Part shown: piece after piece, positions 1 to 8,063 of the stretch
Position numbering within the stretch: the first letter of the stretch is position 1
Layout of the letters: each line of letters opens with the position of its first letter
Origin: JAAFKA01 sp044348925
Lineage (GTDB): Bacteria > Bacteroidota > Bacteroidia > Cytophagales > Thermoflexibacteraceae
Reading direction: 5' to 3'
Assembly: GCA_044348925.1 (NCBI GenBank)
Contig: JBIKRY010000054.1
Span: forward strand, 1 to 19,472
Length of the DNA: 19,472 bases
Position numbers and translations under genes: made by a program
The notes under the pieces: model-generated
What the model was told of the DNA's origin: nothing
The model's database searches: none
The model's input: the letters and a program-made list of their open reading frames with translations, nothing else

Positions 1-99
1 TATTTTATAGCAGAACTATATTTTTTCTTCAAATCCTGTGAAAATTTCGCACAACTCTACCAAGAGTTGGCAAATCCCGAAATGGTAAAATTGGAATAA
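1..99 (+). CDS. 3' end of an unrecognised protein gene (partial)
   Basis: Frame 1 is open from the left edge to a TAA at 97-99 and encodes 32 residues, ending in ELANPEMVKLE. The composition (aromatic and charged residues in amphipathic spacing) is protein-like, and it ends 63 bp before the convergent methyltransferase gene, as expected for a gene tail. The fragment is too short to assign a family. Its start and any domains lie outside the window, and it could also be a chance open stretch. Confidence 0.5.
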   Translation, partial: YFIAELYFFFKSCENFAQLYQELANPEMVKLE

Positions 100-162
100 A
101 TTGTCAAAGTGGGAATTGCTGACATACCACAAGATTTGATACAAAAAACGGCAAATTACCTA

Positions 163-867
163 TCAACCGAGCAAGGTTTTTCCAACTACAAAAACAGTAG
201 GTTGTTTGTGCAATTCAGGAATTTGTTTTTTCCAATCGGCTACTGTTTTTGTTTTGACCATTTCTTGTTCTGTGGTCAAATTACTTGCAATACAAAGCTG
301 TGTATCTGCTGCTAAATTAGCAAGCAAATCCGCCAAAAGATGATTGTTTCGGAAAGGAGTTTCTATAAAAATCTGCGTTTGTCGTTTTTGGAAAAAGTTT
401 TTTTCGAGTTCTTGAATTTCTTTGATTCTTTTTGCCCTTTCTATTGCCAAATAACCCAAAAAAGCAAAATTTTGCCCATTAAATCCCGAACCCATCAACG
501 CCAAAAGAATAGAAGACGCACCTACCAAAGGTACTACTTTGATATTTTTTTTGTGTGCAAAAGCTACTGCCAAACTCCCAGGGTCTGCTATTGCAGGACA
601 ACCTGCTTCGGACATAACGCCAATGTTTGCACCTGTAGGAATTTCTAAAAAATAGGCTTGTAATTCGGCTTGAGAAGTACCTTTATGTAATTCAAAAAAA
701 TGTAGTTCGTCCACCTTACGTCCTGTTTGCAAACTACTAATAAAACGTCTTGCAGTACGAACATTTTCGACCAGATAGTAATTGGTTTGCAAAATAATTT
801 CCTTTATTTGTGGCAAAACTACTTGTAAGGCATTTTCTGCCAAAGAAATTGGAATAAGATATAACAT
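163..867 (-). CDS. RsmI-family SAM-dependent (tetrapyrrole-type) methyltransferase
   Basis: This 234-residue protein belongs to the TP-methylase fold family that includes RsmI, the 16S rRNA C1402 2'-O-methyltransferase. Family motifs are GVMSEAGCPAIADPG (residues 83-97), VPLVGAS (112-118, the loop that is PGPSA-like in relatives) and the ETPFRNNHL stretch (169-177). Canonical RsmI is about 270-290 residues and starts with a V.TPIGN motif. Here the N-terminus reads MLYLIPISLAENAL and the protein is shorter, which fits a second, compact paralogue common in Bacteroidota whose exact substrate I cannot state. ATG start with no Shine-Dalgarno. It lies downstream of the phytoene synthase gene on the same strand, 111 bp away. 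Family assignment is firm; rRNA substrate is inference. Confidence 0.88.
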   Translation of the reverse strand: MLYLIPISLAENALQVVLPQIKEIILQTNYYLVENVRTARRFISSLQTGRKVDELHFFELHKGTSQAELQAYFLEIPTGANIGVMSEAGCPAIADPGSLAVAFAHKKNIKVVPLVGASSILLALMGSGFNGQNFAFLGYLAIERAKRIKEIQELEKNFFQKRQTQIFIETPFRNNHLLADLLANLAADTQLCIASNLTTEQEMVKTKTVADWKKQIPELHKQPTVFVVGKTLLG

Positions 868-978
868 AAAGTATAGGTAAAATTGGTATGTAAAATGGTA
901 TTAAATTAGCCAAAAAATAGAATGAATTGCACAAAGAAACTAAAAAATTACATACATTAAAAAAAATAAAAAAAAATA

Positions 979-1821
979 CTAAATATAATTAAATTGGTGT
1001 TTGATATAGGTTTTTATTAGCAAAGAAAATTTGCGATTGTCGGGTAGTCGTATTCTTTCTGCCAATACCATTTCGGTAGTTGCTTGCTGTATCCGTTTGA
1101 ATAATTGCAAATAATAAACATAAGCCAAATATACGCCAAGTTTTGCGGTTTTTGGAAGTTGCAAAATTCCTTGATATGCCTTATCAAAATCAGCTTGAAT
1201 ATCTGCTTCTATTTCTTTTTTGACACTTGGGGTAAAATGCGAAATTTCTACGTTTGGAAAATACACTCTGCCACGTTCTTCATAATCACTTTTCATATCT
1301 CGCAAAAAATTTACTTTTTGAAATGCAGCACCCAATTTGCAAGCCGATTCTTTTAATGCTTGGTAATGTCTTTCATCGCCTTCGCAAAAAACATATAAGC
1401 ACATTAGTCCTACTACTTCTGCCGAGCCATAAATATATTCGTTGTATTTGGAATCATTGTAACTGTTTTTTTGCAAATCCATTTCCATACTATGCAAAAA
1501 AGCCTCTATCAATGCCAAATCTATGTTATATTTATTGACTGTCCATTGGAAAGAATGTAAAACAGGATTTAGACTAATTTTGTTTTGAATAGCTTTGTAC
1601 GCATCTTGTTTAAAATCTGCTAATAGCTGTTTTTTGTCATAACCATGAAAAGTATCTACAATTTCATCAGCATAACGAACAAAACCATAAATAGCATAGA
1701 TAGGTTTGTGAAGACTTTTGTCTAAAGTACGGATTCCCAACGAAAATGAGGTACTATAATGTTTGGTAATCAGTTCACTGCATTTGAAAGTAGTAGTTTC
1801 AAATAAGTCCATCATATTCAT
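979..1821 (-). CDS. crtB: phytoene/squalene synthase family protein (probable phytoene synthase)
   Basis: This 280-residue protein is of the trans-isoprenyl diphosphate synthase class, which condenses two prenyl diphosphates head to head, giving phytoene from two GGPP in carotenoid synthesis. Both aspartate-rich Mg-diphosphate sites are visible: YADEIVD with D52 and D56, and NFLRDMKSDYEERGRVYFP with D175 and D179. The GSAEVVGLMC stretch (132-141) that precedes the second site in this family is also present. Length is normal and it looks intact. ATG start; a second ATG two codons in gives nearly the same protein. No desaturase (crtI), hydroxylase or cyclase gene is in the window, so the pathway partners must be elsewhere. 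Phytoene rather than squalene as product is inferred from family resemblance. Confidence 0.9.
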   Translation of the reverse strand: MNMMDLFETTTFKCSELITKHYSTSFSLGIRTLDKSLHKPIYAIYGFVRYADEIVDTFHGYDKKQLLADFKQDAYKAIQNKISLNPVLHSFQWTVNKYNIDLALIEAFLHSMEMDLQKNSYNDSKYNEYIYGSAEVVGLMCLYVFCEGDERHYQALKESACKLGAAFQKVNFLRDMKSDYEERGRVYFPNVEISHFTPSVKKEIEADIQADFDKAYQGILQLPKTAKLGVYLAYVYYLQLFKRIQQATTEMVLAERIRLPDNRKFSLLIKTYIKHQFNYI

Positions 1822-1976
1822 AACGTACGAGTTTGGTGTTTAGGCTTAAAACAATAAAATTGCTACAAAGGTTTTAATTTTTTTGTTAGGAATTTTGCTA
1901 ATTATTAAATATTTTTTAGACTTTTGCAAAATATTCGTACATTATTTATTACTATTACACAAAAAACAATTTAATT

Positions 1977-2750
1977 ATGCAATTTTTTTTAGTAACAAGT
2001 TTTCTTTTGGTATTTTTTGCCAATCTTTTGTATGCAAATCCTATAGATTCGGTGGGTACAGAACGAAAAAATGGCAAAGTTTGTATTTTACACAAAATAG
2101 TAGTTGGTGAAACTTTGCGACAAGTAGCCAAAAAATATAAAACTACCATCGCAAATATTAGTTTATATAATGCCAATTTGGATAGTAATTTTGTCAAAAT
2201 AGGGCAAATTATTTATATTCCTATCTCAAACTCTACTAATATAAGTAGTAATTCGAGTAATCAAATTCCCAAAATAACGCAGCACAAACATACCGTAAAA
2301 AGCGGAGAAACTCTTACAAAAATTGCAACATTATACAAAATAGAGATAGATAGTTTATTGTTTTGGAATAAATTGGGCAAAAATACCATTCTACAACTTG
2401 GGCAAACTCTTTTGGTGGGAATGGCAGCAACCAAAAATATTGTAACAGACCAAATGGTGCTAAACCGAGATAAAACCAAAACCATTCACGAAGTAGGCAA
2501 AGGGGAAAGAATCTCAAGCAATTCGACGACCAAATTTGCTTTGCACCATACTTTTCCTGTGGGAACTATAGTGTTGCTGGTCAATCCAACCAATCGAATA
2601 GCAAGCAAAGTAAAAATTATTGGCAAAATACCAGACATAGACCGAAATAAAGACATTGTTATCAAAATTTCAGACGCAGTTTGCAAAGAATTATTTATCG
2701 TCAATGATGTTTTTGCCATCGAGGTTATTTGCGAAAAAATAGACAAATAG
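1977..2750 (+). CDS. exported protein with two LysM domains and an RlpA-like double-psi beta-barrel
   Basis: This 257-residue protein begins with a hydrophobic signal peptide (residues 1-20, ending LLYA). Two LysM repeats follow, at about 38-82 (IVVGETLRQVAKKYKTT ... IGQIIYIP) and 104-147 (HTVKSGETLTKIATLYKI ... LGQTLLV). LysM modules bind peptidoglycan glycans, so the protein probably sits in the periplasm or envelope. The C-terminal part (about 170-252: ALHHTFPVGTIVLLVNPTN ... VIKISDAVCKELFI) matches the RlpA double-psi barrel pattern. The position where active RlpA has its DRGP motif reads IGKIPD, so the catalytic aspartate seems absent and a binding or structural role is more likely. It is the first gene of a plus-strand run with yqeY and cvpA, 89 bp before yqeY. 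It diverges from crtB. Confidence 0.85.
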   Translation: MQFFLVTSFLLVFFANLLYANPIDSVGTERKNGKVCILHKIVVGETLRQVAKKYKTTIANISLYNANLDSNFVKIGQIIYIPISNSTNISSNSSNQIPKITQHKHTVKSGETLTKIATLYKIEIDSLLFWNKLGKNTILQLGQTLLVGMAATKNIVTDQMVLNRDKTKTIHEVGKGERISSNSTTKFALHHTFPVGTIVLLVNPTNRIASKVKIIGKIPDIDRNKDIVIKISDAVCKELFIVNDVFAIEVICEKIDK

Positions 2751-2839
2751 TAGGATATATTTTTGCTATTAATAGACAAATATTTTTAACTTGCAATTTT
2801 ATAGGTCATCAGGAACTAAATTTTAAAATAAATACCACC

Positions 2840-3289
2840 ATGTCTTTAAAACAACGCATCGACGAAGAAATTAAAACAGCAATGAAAGCCCAAGACAAAG
2901 ACAGCTTACCTGCTTTGCGTGCTATCAAATCTCTTATTTTACTTGCCGAAACCGAAACAGGAAATAAAGTAGAATTAAGCGAAGAAAAAGAATTGCAACT
3001 ATTGATGAAGGCAGCCAAACAACGCAAAGATTCGGCAGAAATTTTTGTTCAACAAAATCGCCAAGATTTAGCCCAAACAGAATTGCTACAATTAGCAATT
3101 ATAGAAAAGTTTTTGCCAAAAATGTTGTCCGAAGACGAAGTAAAACTTGCCCTACAAGAAATTATTACACGCACAGGCGTAACAAGTGCCAAAGAAATGG
3201 GAAAAGTAATGGGCATTGCAACCAAAGAATTAGCAGGCAAAACCGACAATAAAACCGTTTCGAGTATTCTAAAAACTTTACTTGCATAA
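2840..3289 (+). CDS. GatB/YqeY domain-containing protein
   Basis: This 149-residue protein starts MSLKQRIDEEIKTAMKAQDK and continues with the YqeY pattern LPALRAIKSLILLAE ... LQLLMKAAKQRKDSAEIF ... EKFLPKMLSEDEV ... GKVMGIATKELAGKTDN. The family shares the helical C-terminal domain of GatB, the tRNA-dependent amidotransferase subunit, where it contacts tRNA; the role of free-standing YqeY is not well defined. An ATG at 2840 gives the standard length. The reading frame is open further upstream (to 2729), but that part overlaps the preceding gene and has no family match, so 2840 is preferred. It is followed after 24 bp by cvpA and is probably co-transcribed with it. Confidence 0.92.
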   Translation: MSLKQRIDEEIKTAMKAQDKDSLPALRAIKSLILLAETETGNKVELSEEKELQLLMKAAKQRKDSAEIFVQQNRQDLAQTELLQLAIIEKFLPKMLSEDEVKLALQEIITRTGVTSAKEMGKVMGIATKELAGKTDNKTVSSILKTLLA

Positions 3290-3313
3290 GCAAACCCTAT
3301 AAATACGATTGGT

Positions 3314-3853
3314 ATGATAAATCTAATAGATGTTTTTATTTTGCTTCTCTTAGCGTGGGGAGCTTACAAAGGATTTCAAAAAGCTTTTTTTACAGAGTTT
3401 TTGTCCTTACTAATTTTTATAATTGTTACGTTACTAAGTTTCAAACTAATACACTTGGCTTTTGATTTTGGCGGGCAATATACCAAAACACTAAGCAAAA
3501 TTCCTAAAGCAGTACCATTTTTTATTCTTTTAGGAGTATTTATTGGTATTTCCTTAGGATTAAATGTTTGGGGACGAAAAAGAATAGAAAAAGAAAATGG
3601 ACTGAATGTATTTGATAATTTTGATAATTTTATGGGATTAATTATTGGATTATTCAAATATGTAGTTGCATTAGGTGTATTGTTTTGGCTATTTACCAAA
3701 GTAGGCTTAATACAACCAGAATATAAAATTCATAAAACTATTTTTTATCCAATGATTATCAAGTTTTTTGAAAGTTTGTTAGATGTGGCAAGTAATGTAA
3801 TGCCATTTTTGAGAGATTTGCAACGTGGCACAGAAAACTTATTGGATAACTAA
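3314..3853 (+). CDS. CvpA family inner-membrane protein
   Basis: This 179-residue protein has four hydrophobic segments at about 3-19, 28-48, 66-85 and 105-128. It opens with MINLIDVFILLLLAWGAYKG, the usual CvpA start (an Asp in the first helix followed by a G-x-x-x-G-like turn into segment 2). The DNFDNFMGLIIGLFKYVV stretch corresponds to the family's G-x-x-x-G-L-x-x-G segment. CvpA was first described for colicin V production in E. coli and in other bacteria is linked to envelope stress and bile tolerance; the biochemical role is unknown. It lies 24 bp after yqeY and is closed by a strong hairpin at 3880-3913. Confidence 0.85.
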   Translation: MINLIDVFILLLLAWGAYKGFQKAFFTEFLSLLIFIIVTLLSFKLIHLAFDFGGQYTKTLSKIPKAVPFFILLGVFIGISLGLNVWGRKRIEKENGLNVFDNFDNFMGLIIGLFKYVVALGVLFWLFTKVGLIQPEYKIHKTIFYPMIIKFFESLLDVASNVMPFLRDLQRGTENLLDN

Positions 3854-3879
3854 TAAGAATATTGCAATACACACATCTT

Positions 3880-3913
3880 AAAGATGTAATCTTTAGAGAA
3901 AGATTACATCTTT
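3880..3913 (+). terminator. 15-bp perfect hairpin after cvpA
   Basis: AAAGATGTAATCTTT at 3880-3894 and its exact complement at 3899-3913 enclose a 4-nt AGAG loop, with one further T following the right arm. It lies 26 bp after the cvpA stop and 33 bp before the symporter start, so it probably separates the two units. An upstream ACATCTT at 3873-3879 can pair with 3881-3887, giving a competing fold. Confidence 0.7.
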
Positions 3914-3946
3914 TCAAAATAGCTACCCCACTTCTTATTTTTTGTC

Positions 3947-5170
3947 ATGAAATTATTGCGTTTATCTCTTAGTTTGCAAGTTTTGTTTGCGATAAGTTTG
4001 GGAATTATCTTGGGCTTATTAGCACCTGAAGTAGCTACCAAAATGAAATTTATTAGTGATATTTTCATTAATCTTATCAAAATGTGCATTCCTCCGATTA
4101 TTTTTTTGACTATCGTCGCTGGAATTGGTAGTATGAATAATCTCAAAAAACTTGGCAGAGTTGGTGGCAAAGCCTTATTATATTTTGAAATAGTTACTAC
4201 ATTTGCTTTATTTATTGGGGTTGGCGTTGCTAATTTATTCAAACCTGGTGAAGGTTTAGATGTAAATATTTTAGAAAAAGCTGATATTTCACAATTTACC
4301 AAAGGAGCAAAAGCATTTGATTGGGCAGATTTTTTGATGCACAGTATTCCCTCCAATATTTTCAAATCCTTTGCCGAAGGTGATATTATCCAAATTGTAT
4401 TTTTTTCTATTTTATTTGGTATAGCATTGAGCAGATTAGGAGATATGGGCATAAAATTGTTACACACTTTTCAACATATTGCACAAGTATTTTTCAAATT
4501 ACTTTCGATGTTAATGTTCCTTGCACCTTTTGGGGCTTTTGGTGGTATGGCTTTTACGATTGGAAAATATGGAATTAGTGCCTTATTGCCTTTGTTCAAA
4601 CTGATGCTTACTGCTTATAGCACGATGTTTTTGTTTGTTTTTGTGGTTTTACAGGCTATTTGTTATTTTTCGGGTTTTAGTTTGTGGAAATTTTTGAAAT
4701 ATATTCGAGAAGAAATTTTTATTGTCGTTGGTACGGCAAGTTCCGAAACTGTTTTGCCTCGTATGATGGAAAAATTGGAAAAATATGGTTGTTCCAAATC
4801 TATTGTAAGTTTAGTAATTCCTACAGGTTATTCATTTAATTTAGACGGTTCGACTATTTATTTGGCAATGTCTGTTATTTTTTTGGCACAAGTTTATCAT
4901 ATTCCGCTTACTTGGCAACAAGAATTAAGTATCATTGCCATCTTGATGATAACCTCCAAAGGTGCAGCAGGCGTGGTTGGGAGTGGTTTTTTGGTACTTG
5001 CGTCCACCTTGAGTGCTATGCACTTGATTCCTGTGGAAGGAATAGCTATTTTGTTGGGCATAGACCGTTTTATGTCTGAGGCACGTGCTGTTACAAACTT
5101 GATAGGAAATGGCGTTGCTACTTTAGTAATTGCAAAAAGTGAAGGGGAATTTGAACAAAAAGATGTCTAA
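3947..5170 (+). CDS. dicarboxylate/amino acid:cation symporter (DctA-like)
   Basis: This 407-residue multi-pass protein belongs to the sodium:dicarboxylate symporter (DAACS/SDF) family. Signatures are GTASSETVLPR (262-272, the serine-rich HP1 tip), IPTGYSFNLDGSTIY (291-305, the NMDG-like cation site in TM7) and DRFMSEARAVTNLIGNGVAT (373-392, TM8 substrate site). The SEARAxTNLxGNGVAT version of TM8 resembles C4-dicarboxylate carriers of the DctA group (succinate, fumarate, malate) more than glutamate carriers. Length is close to that of DctA. ATG start, with the upstream hairpin at 3880-3913 isolating it from cvpA. It converges on the histidine kinase gene. Family is certain; substrate is inferred from the TM8 motif. 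Confidence 0.92.
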   Translation: MKLLRLSLSLQVLFAISLGIILGLLAPEVATKMKFISDIFINLIKMCIPPIIFLTIVAGIGSMNNLKKLGRVGGKALLYFEIVTTFALFIGVGVANLFKPGEGLDVNILEKADISQFTKGAKAFDWADFLMHSIPSNIFKSFAEGDIIQIVFFSILFGIALSRLGDMGIKLLHTFQHIAQVFFKLLSMLMFLAPFGAFGGMAFTIGKYGISALLPLFKLMLTAYSTMFLFVFVVLQAICYFSGFSLWKFLKYIREEIFIVVGTASSETVLPRMMEKLEKYGCSKSIVSLVIPTGYSFNLDGSTIYLAMSVIFLAQVYHIPLTWQQELSIIAILMITSKGAAGVVGSGFLVLASTLSAMHLIPVEGIAILLGIDRFMSEARAVTNLIGNGVATLVIAKSEGEFEQKDV

Positions 5171-5192
5171 AACTACGCTAACAAGCATCTCC

Positions 5193-5224
5193 AATCTATT
5201 CTAAATCTATTCTAAATCTATCTA
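5193..5224. repeat. short tandem repeat, 11-bp unit
   Basis: The unit AATCTATTCTA occurs at 5193-5203 and 5204-5214, followed by a third copy lacking one T at 5215-5224. It fills most of the 62-bp gap between the convergent symporter and histidine kinase genes. It looks like replication slippage in a non-coding junction; no function is evident. Confidence 0.8.
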
Positions 5225-5232
5225 AATTAGAG

Positions 5233-7281
5233 TTAATTTGGAATTTGTACAGTAAAAGTAGTACCAGAACCATAAATACTTTTTACATCAATCGTACCAT
5301 GTAGTTTATCTAAAGCATTTTTTAGTGTATATAAGCCTAATCCTATGCTTGAATTGTTGTCTGTTCCTCGATGAAACATATCAAATATTTTTGGTATTTG
5401 TTCTTTGATAATTCCCTGTCCATTATCCATTACCGTCAAAGAAAGCATATTATTAGCAGATTTATTCTCTATAATCAGTTGAATAAGTGGCGTATTGTTA
5501 TAAAATCTTGCATATTTGATAGAATTTTCTGCCAAATTTTTTACAATAGTTTTGAATAAGGCAATATCTGTATAAAAATTAGAAACTACGTCTATGTTTA
5601 TATCCCATCGTACAAGCATATAATTAGGTGTATTTTGCAATTCTGCTTGAATTTCTGTAATTATTTTTTCAAAATTAATTAGTTCTTTTTGCACCACGAG
5701 TTTTTTGATGTGCATAATATTTTCCAACTCTTCTAAAGCAGTATTGAGTTGTAAAGCACTTTGTTGAATATAACCAAGCAATTGGCTTGTTTCTTGCTCG
5801 TATTGCTTTAGGCTTAAGACATTATACAAACCCAATATTCTGCGGATTGGTGCCCGTAAATCGTGGGAGGTTTTATAAATAAAAGTATCTAACTCTTGAT
5901 TGCGATATTCGAGTTGTTTCTTTGTTTTTTCTAAAGCAGTAATATTATTTTTGAGTTGCGTTTCAAATTCTTTGTTGGCAGTAATATCCGTAACAATGCC
6001 TTCTATCCGTTCTATTTCGCCTTTTTCATAGTAAGATTTTGCTTGACATGAAAACCATTTGATAACTCCTTTAGGGGTCAAACATCTAAATTCTACATTT
6101 CCTACATTTTTGCCTTGTAAAATATCTTGATAAGAACTTAATAAGATTGCCAAATCATCTTTATAAATTATCTCTTGTATAGCATCTTCTACAGTTACGA
6201 TTTCTTTGGTTGCATAGCCTAAAATAGTTTCAAAACTTTTGGAAAGCATCGTAACTCTTTCTGTTTTTGGCTCAATGACCCAAAAAAAGTGATTTTCTAA
6301 ATTATCAAAAATATGTTGTAATCTTTCTTTGTTGGTAATAGCTTCTTTTTGGGCAGCAATGGCTACTTTTTCATTCATTCGCGAAAACTCTTCTACCGAT
6401 TTCATCTCCTCAATATTTTGCAAAAGTTCTTCATTGGTAGTTTTCAGCTCTTCGGTCAAGGCTTTTTCATTTTCTAATAATTCGTTAATTTTTTTCTCTG
6501 TATCTTTATGTTTGCTAATGTCATTTGCCGAATAACAAACTCCAATTACTTCTCTATCTAAGTATAAAGGAGTCATCATTATTTGATACCATAATGTATC
6601 AGACGAAAAACGATGTTTCATTTTTCGTTCATAAACAATAGTTTCCCCTTCAAATACTAATTTTATTCGTGCTTCCATTTCGTCGCAAACTTCAGGCTTG
6701 AAAATTTCGAGGAAAGTGGTATCTTTTTTTATTTCTGCTCCTATCAAAAAATGAATAGCACGTTTTGCATTTTCATTTATCTTAATAATTTTTAAATTTC
6801 TATCAAAAATAATGAAAATAGAAGGATTGCTATTAAAAATAGATTTTAGTAATTGTTCGGACTGTTTAATGTTTTGTTCTAAAGCATATTGCTGGGTAAT
6901 ATCTCGTCCAACGGCATAAGCAACGCCATTTTTTTTGACATACAGTTTCCACGAAACCATTATATAGCTACCATCTTGTTTGCGATACCGATTTTGTGTT
7001 ACCAAATCTCCTTCTTTATCTACATACTCTAAAATAATTTGAAAAGTGCTATCAATATCATCAGGGTGTAAAAATTCGTGAATATTATGTGCCAACAAAT
7101 ACTCTTTGCTATAACCTAATGCTTGTACAAAGGCTGGATTGACCTGTAAAAAACGCCTACGAAAAAAAGTACATAGAAAATCTCCCGATAAATTAAAAAA
7201 ATCGTCTTTTTCCACGCTTTTTAATATTTCGTTTTCTTTGCTAAGTTTTTCATTTTCATTGCGTAGTGTTTCGTACTTCAT
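5233..7281 (-). CDS. soluble PAS-domain sensor histidine kinase
   Basis: This 682-residue protein has no transmembrane segment and no signal peptide. A short coiled coil (1-25) is followed by PAS1 (about 26-136, ending AVGRDITQQ), PAS2 (about 140-258, ending YSANDISKHK), a coiled coil (258-320), PAS3 with PAC (about 321-438, ending IEGIVTDITANKE) and a coiled coil. The HisKA domain has the phospho-acceptor H473 in TSHDLRAPIR. The HATPase domain shows the N box NLAENSIKYA (N586), G1 box DNGQGI (619-624) and G2 box GLGLYTLKN. It is therefore a cytoplasmic hybrid-less kinase that probably senses an internal signal such as redox state or a small ligand; PAS ligands cannot be read from sequence. 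No response regulator is adjacent. ATG start; divergent from the ABC ATPase. Confidence 0.93.
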   Translation of the reverse strand: MKYETLRNENEKLSKENEILKSVEKDDFFNLSGDFLCTFFRRRFLQVNPAFVQALGYSKEYLLAHNIHEFLHPDDIDSTFQIILEYVDKEGDLVTQNRYRKQDGSYIMVSWKLYVKKNGVAYAVGRDITQQYALEQNIKQSEQLLKSIFNSNPSIFIIFDRNLKIIKINENAKRAIHFLIGAEIKKDTTFLEIFKPEVCDEMEARIKLVFEGETIVYERKMKHRFSSDTLWYQIMMTPLYLDREVIGVCYSANDISKHKDTEKKINELLENEKALTEELKTTNEELLQNIEEMKSVEEFSRMNEKVAIAAQKEAITNKERLQHIFDNLENHFFWVIEPKTERVTMLSKSFETILGYATKEIVTVEDAIQEIIYKDDLAILLSSYQDILQGKNVGNVEFRCLTPKGVIKWFSCQAKSYYEKGEIERIEGIVTDITANKEFETQLKNNITALEKTKKQLEYRNQELDTFIYKTSHDLRAPIRRILGLYNVLSLKQYEQETSQLLGYIQQSALQLNTALEELENIMHIKKLVVQKELINFEKIITEIQAELQNTPNYMLVRWDINIDVVSNFYTDIALFKTIVKNLAENSIKYARFYNNTPLIQLIIENKSANNMLSLTVMDNGQGIIKEQIPKIFDMFHRGTDNNSSIGLGLYTLKNALDKLHGTIDVKSIYGSGTTFTVQIPN

Positions 7282-7413
7282 AAAAGTAAGATTAGAAAAA
7301 GTCTAACTGACTGCTATTTTAGAAAAAATATTGTAGTATTGCAATTATTGTAGAAAAATATTACATAATTGAATAATTTTATCAAAAGAAACTAAAAAAT
7401 ACATTATTTACCA

Positions 7414-8040
7414 ATGTTTAGCATAGAAAATCTTACACATATTTACCAACAAAAAACAGTTTTACAAATTTCTGATTGGAATGTAAAACAAGGTGAACAA
7501 TGGCTATTGCGAGGCAATTCGGGTAGCGGAAAAACTACGTTCTTGCATATTTTGGCGGGTTTACAAAAGGCTACAAGCGGAAAAATAGAAATAATTGGTA
7601 CAGATATTAGCAACTTATATGGCACAAAATTAGATACATTTAGAGGGCAACATATAGGAATTATTTTTCAACAGGCATATTTGGTAAAAACTTTGTCGGC
7701 AATCGAAAATCTTTTGCTCGCAAATTATATGGCAGATAAAAAGCAAGACCGAAAATTTTTGCAGACTTTACTCGAACAATTACATATTGCTGATTTGCAA
7801 CACAAATTTCCAAACCAATTAAGCATTGGCGAATTGCAAAGATTGTCTATTGCAAGAGCATTAGCCAATAAACCTAAATTATTGCTTGCAGATGAACCTA
7901 CTTCTGCTTTAGACGACCACAATACCAAAGCTGTGCTTACATTGATTAGAGAACAAGCTGCATTTTATAATACTACGCTTCTTATTGCAACCCATGACAG
8001 TAGAGTAAGCAACGAATTTTCATTGAGCAGAAACTTGTAA
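7414..8040 (+). CDS. ABC transporter ATP-binding protein, LolD/MacB-like size class
   Basis: This 208-residue single nucleotide-binding domain has Walker A GNSGSGKTT (34-42), the Q-loop region IGIIFQQAYLVKTLSAIENL, the signature LSIGELQRLSIARAL (136-150), Walker B LLLADEPTSALDD (156-168) and the switch histidine in ATHD (H194). The protein resembles the small ATPases that pair with FtsX/MacB-type permeases in lipoprotein export or macrolide-type efflux. The signature is LSIGE rather than LSGGQ, a tolerated but less usual form. No permease gene is next to it, so its partner is elsewhere. ATG start; the TAA stop lies inside the left arm of a hairpin, and a small mobile element begins 23 bp later. 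Confidence 0.9.
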   Translation: MFSIENLTHIYQQKTVLQISDWNVKQGEQWLLRGNSGSGKTTFLHILAGLQKATSGKIEIIGTDISNLYGTKLDTFRGQHIGIIFQQAYLVKTLSAIENLLLANYMADKKQDRKFLQTLLEQLHIADLQHKFPNQLSIGELQRLSIARALANKPKLLLADEPTSALDDHNTKAVLTLIREQAAFYNTTLLIATHDSRVSNEFSLSRNL

Positions 8041-8060
8041 TCTTACAAAAATTACAAGTT
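8032..8060 (+). terminator. 10-bp hairpin overlapping the ABC ATPase stop codon
   Basis: AACTTGTAAT at 8032-8041 pairs perfectly with ATTACAAGTT at 8051-8060 around a 9-nt loop. The left arm contains the TAA stop. The right arm overlaps the left target duplication of the mobile element (8056-8063), so the insertion occurred at the base of this hairpin. There is no long T tract directly after it, so termination strength is uncertain. Confidence 0.5.
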
Positions 8061-8063
8061 GTA
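8056..8063. repeat. left 8-bp target-site duplication (AAGTTGTA)
   Basis: AAGTTGTA here directly abuts the left terminal inverted repeat. The identical octamer directly abuts the right terminal repeat at 8301-8308. Exact direct repeats touching both ends of an inverted-repeat element are the standard mark of transposition. Confidence 0.8.

Noticed and set aside
1105..1538. Plus-strand open frames opposite the phytoene synthase gene
   Set aside because: Shadows of the real gene, which has intact catalytic motifs on the minus strand.
2729..2839. Upstream extension of the yqeY reading frame
   Set aside because: It overlaps the preceding gene and adds 37 residues not found in the YqeY family; the ATG at 2840 gives the standard 149-residue protein.
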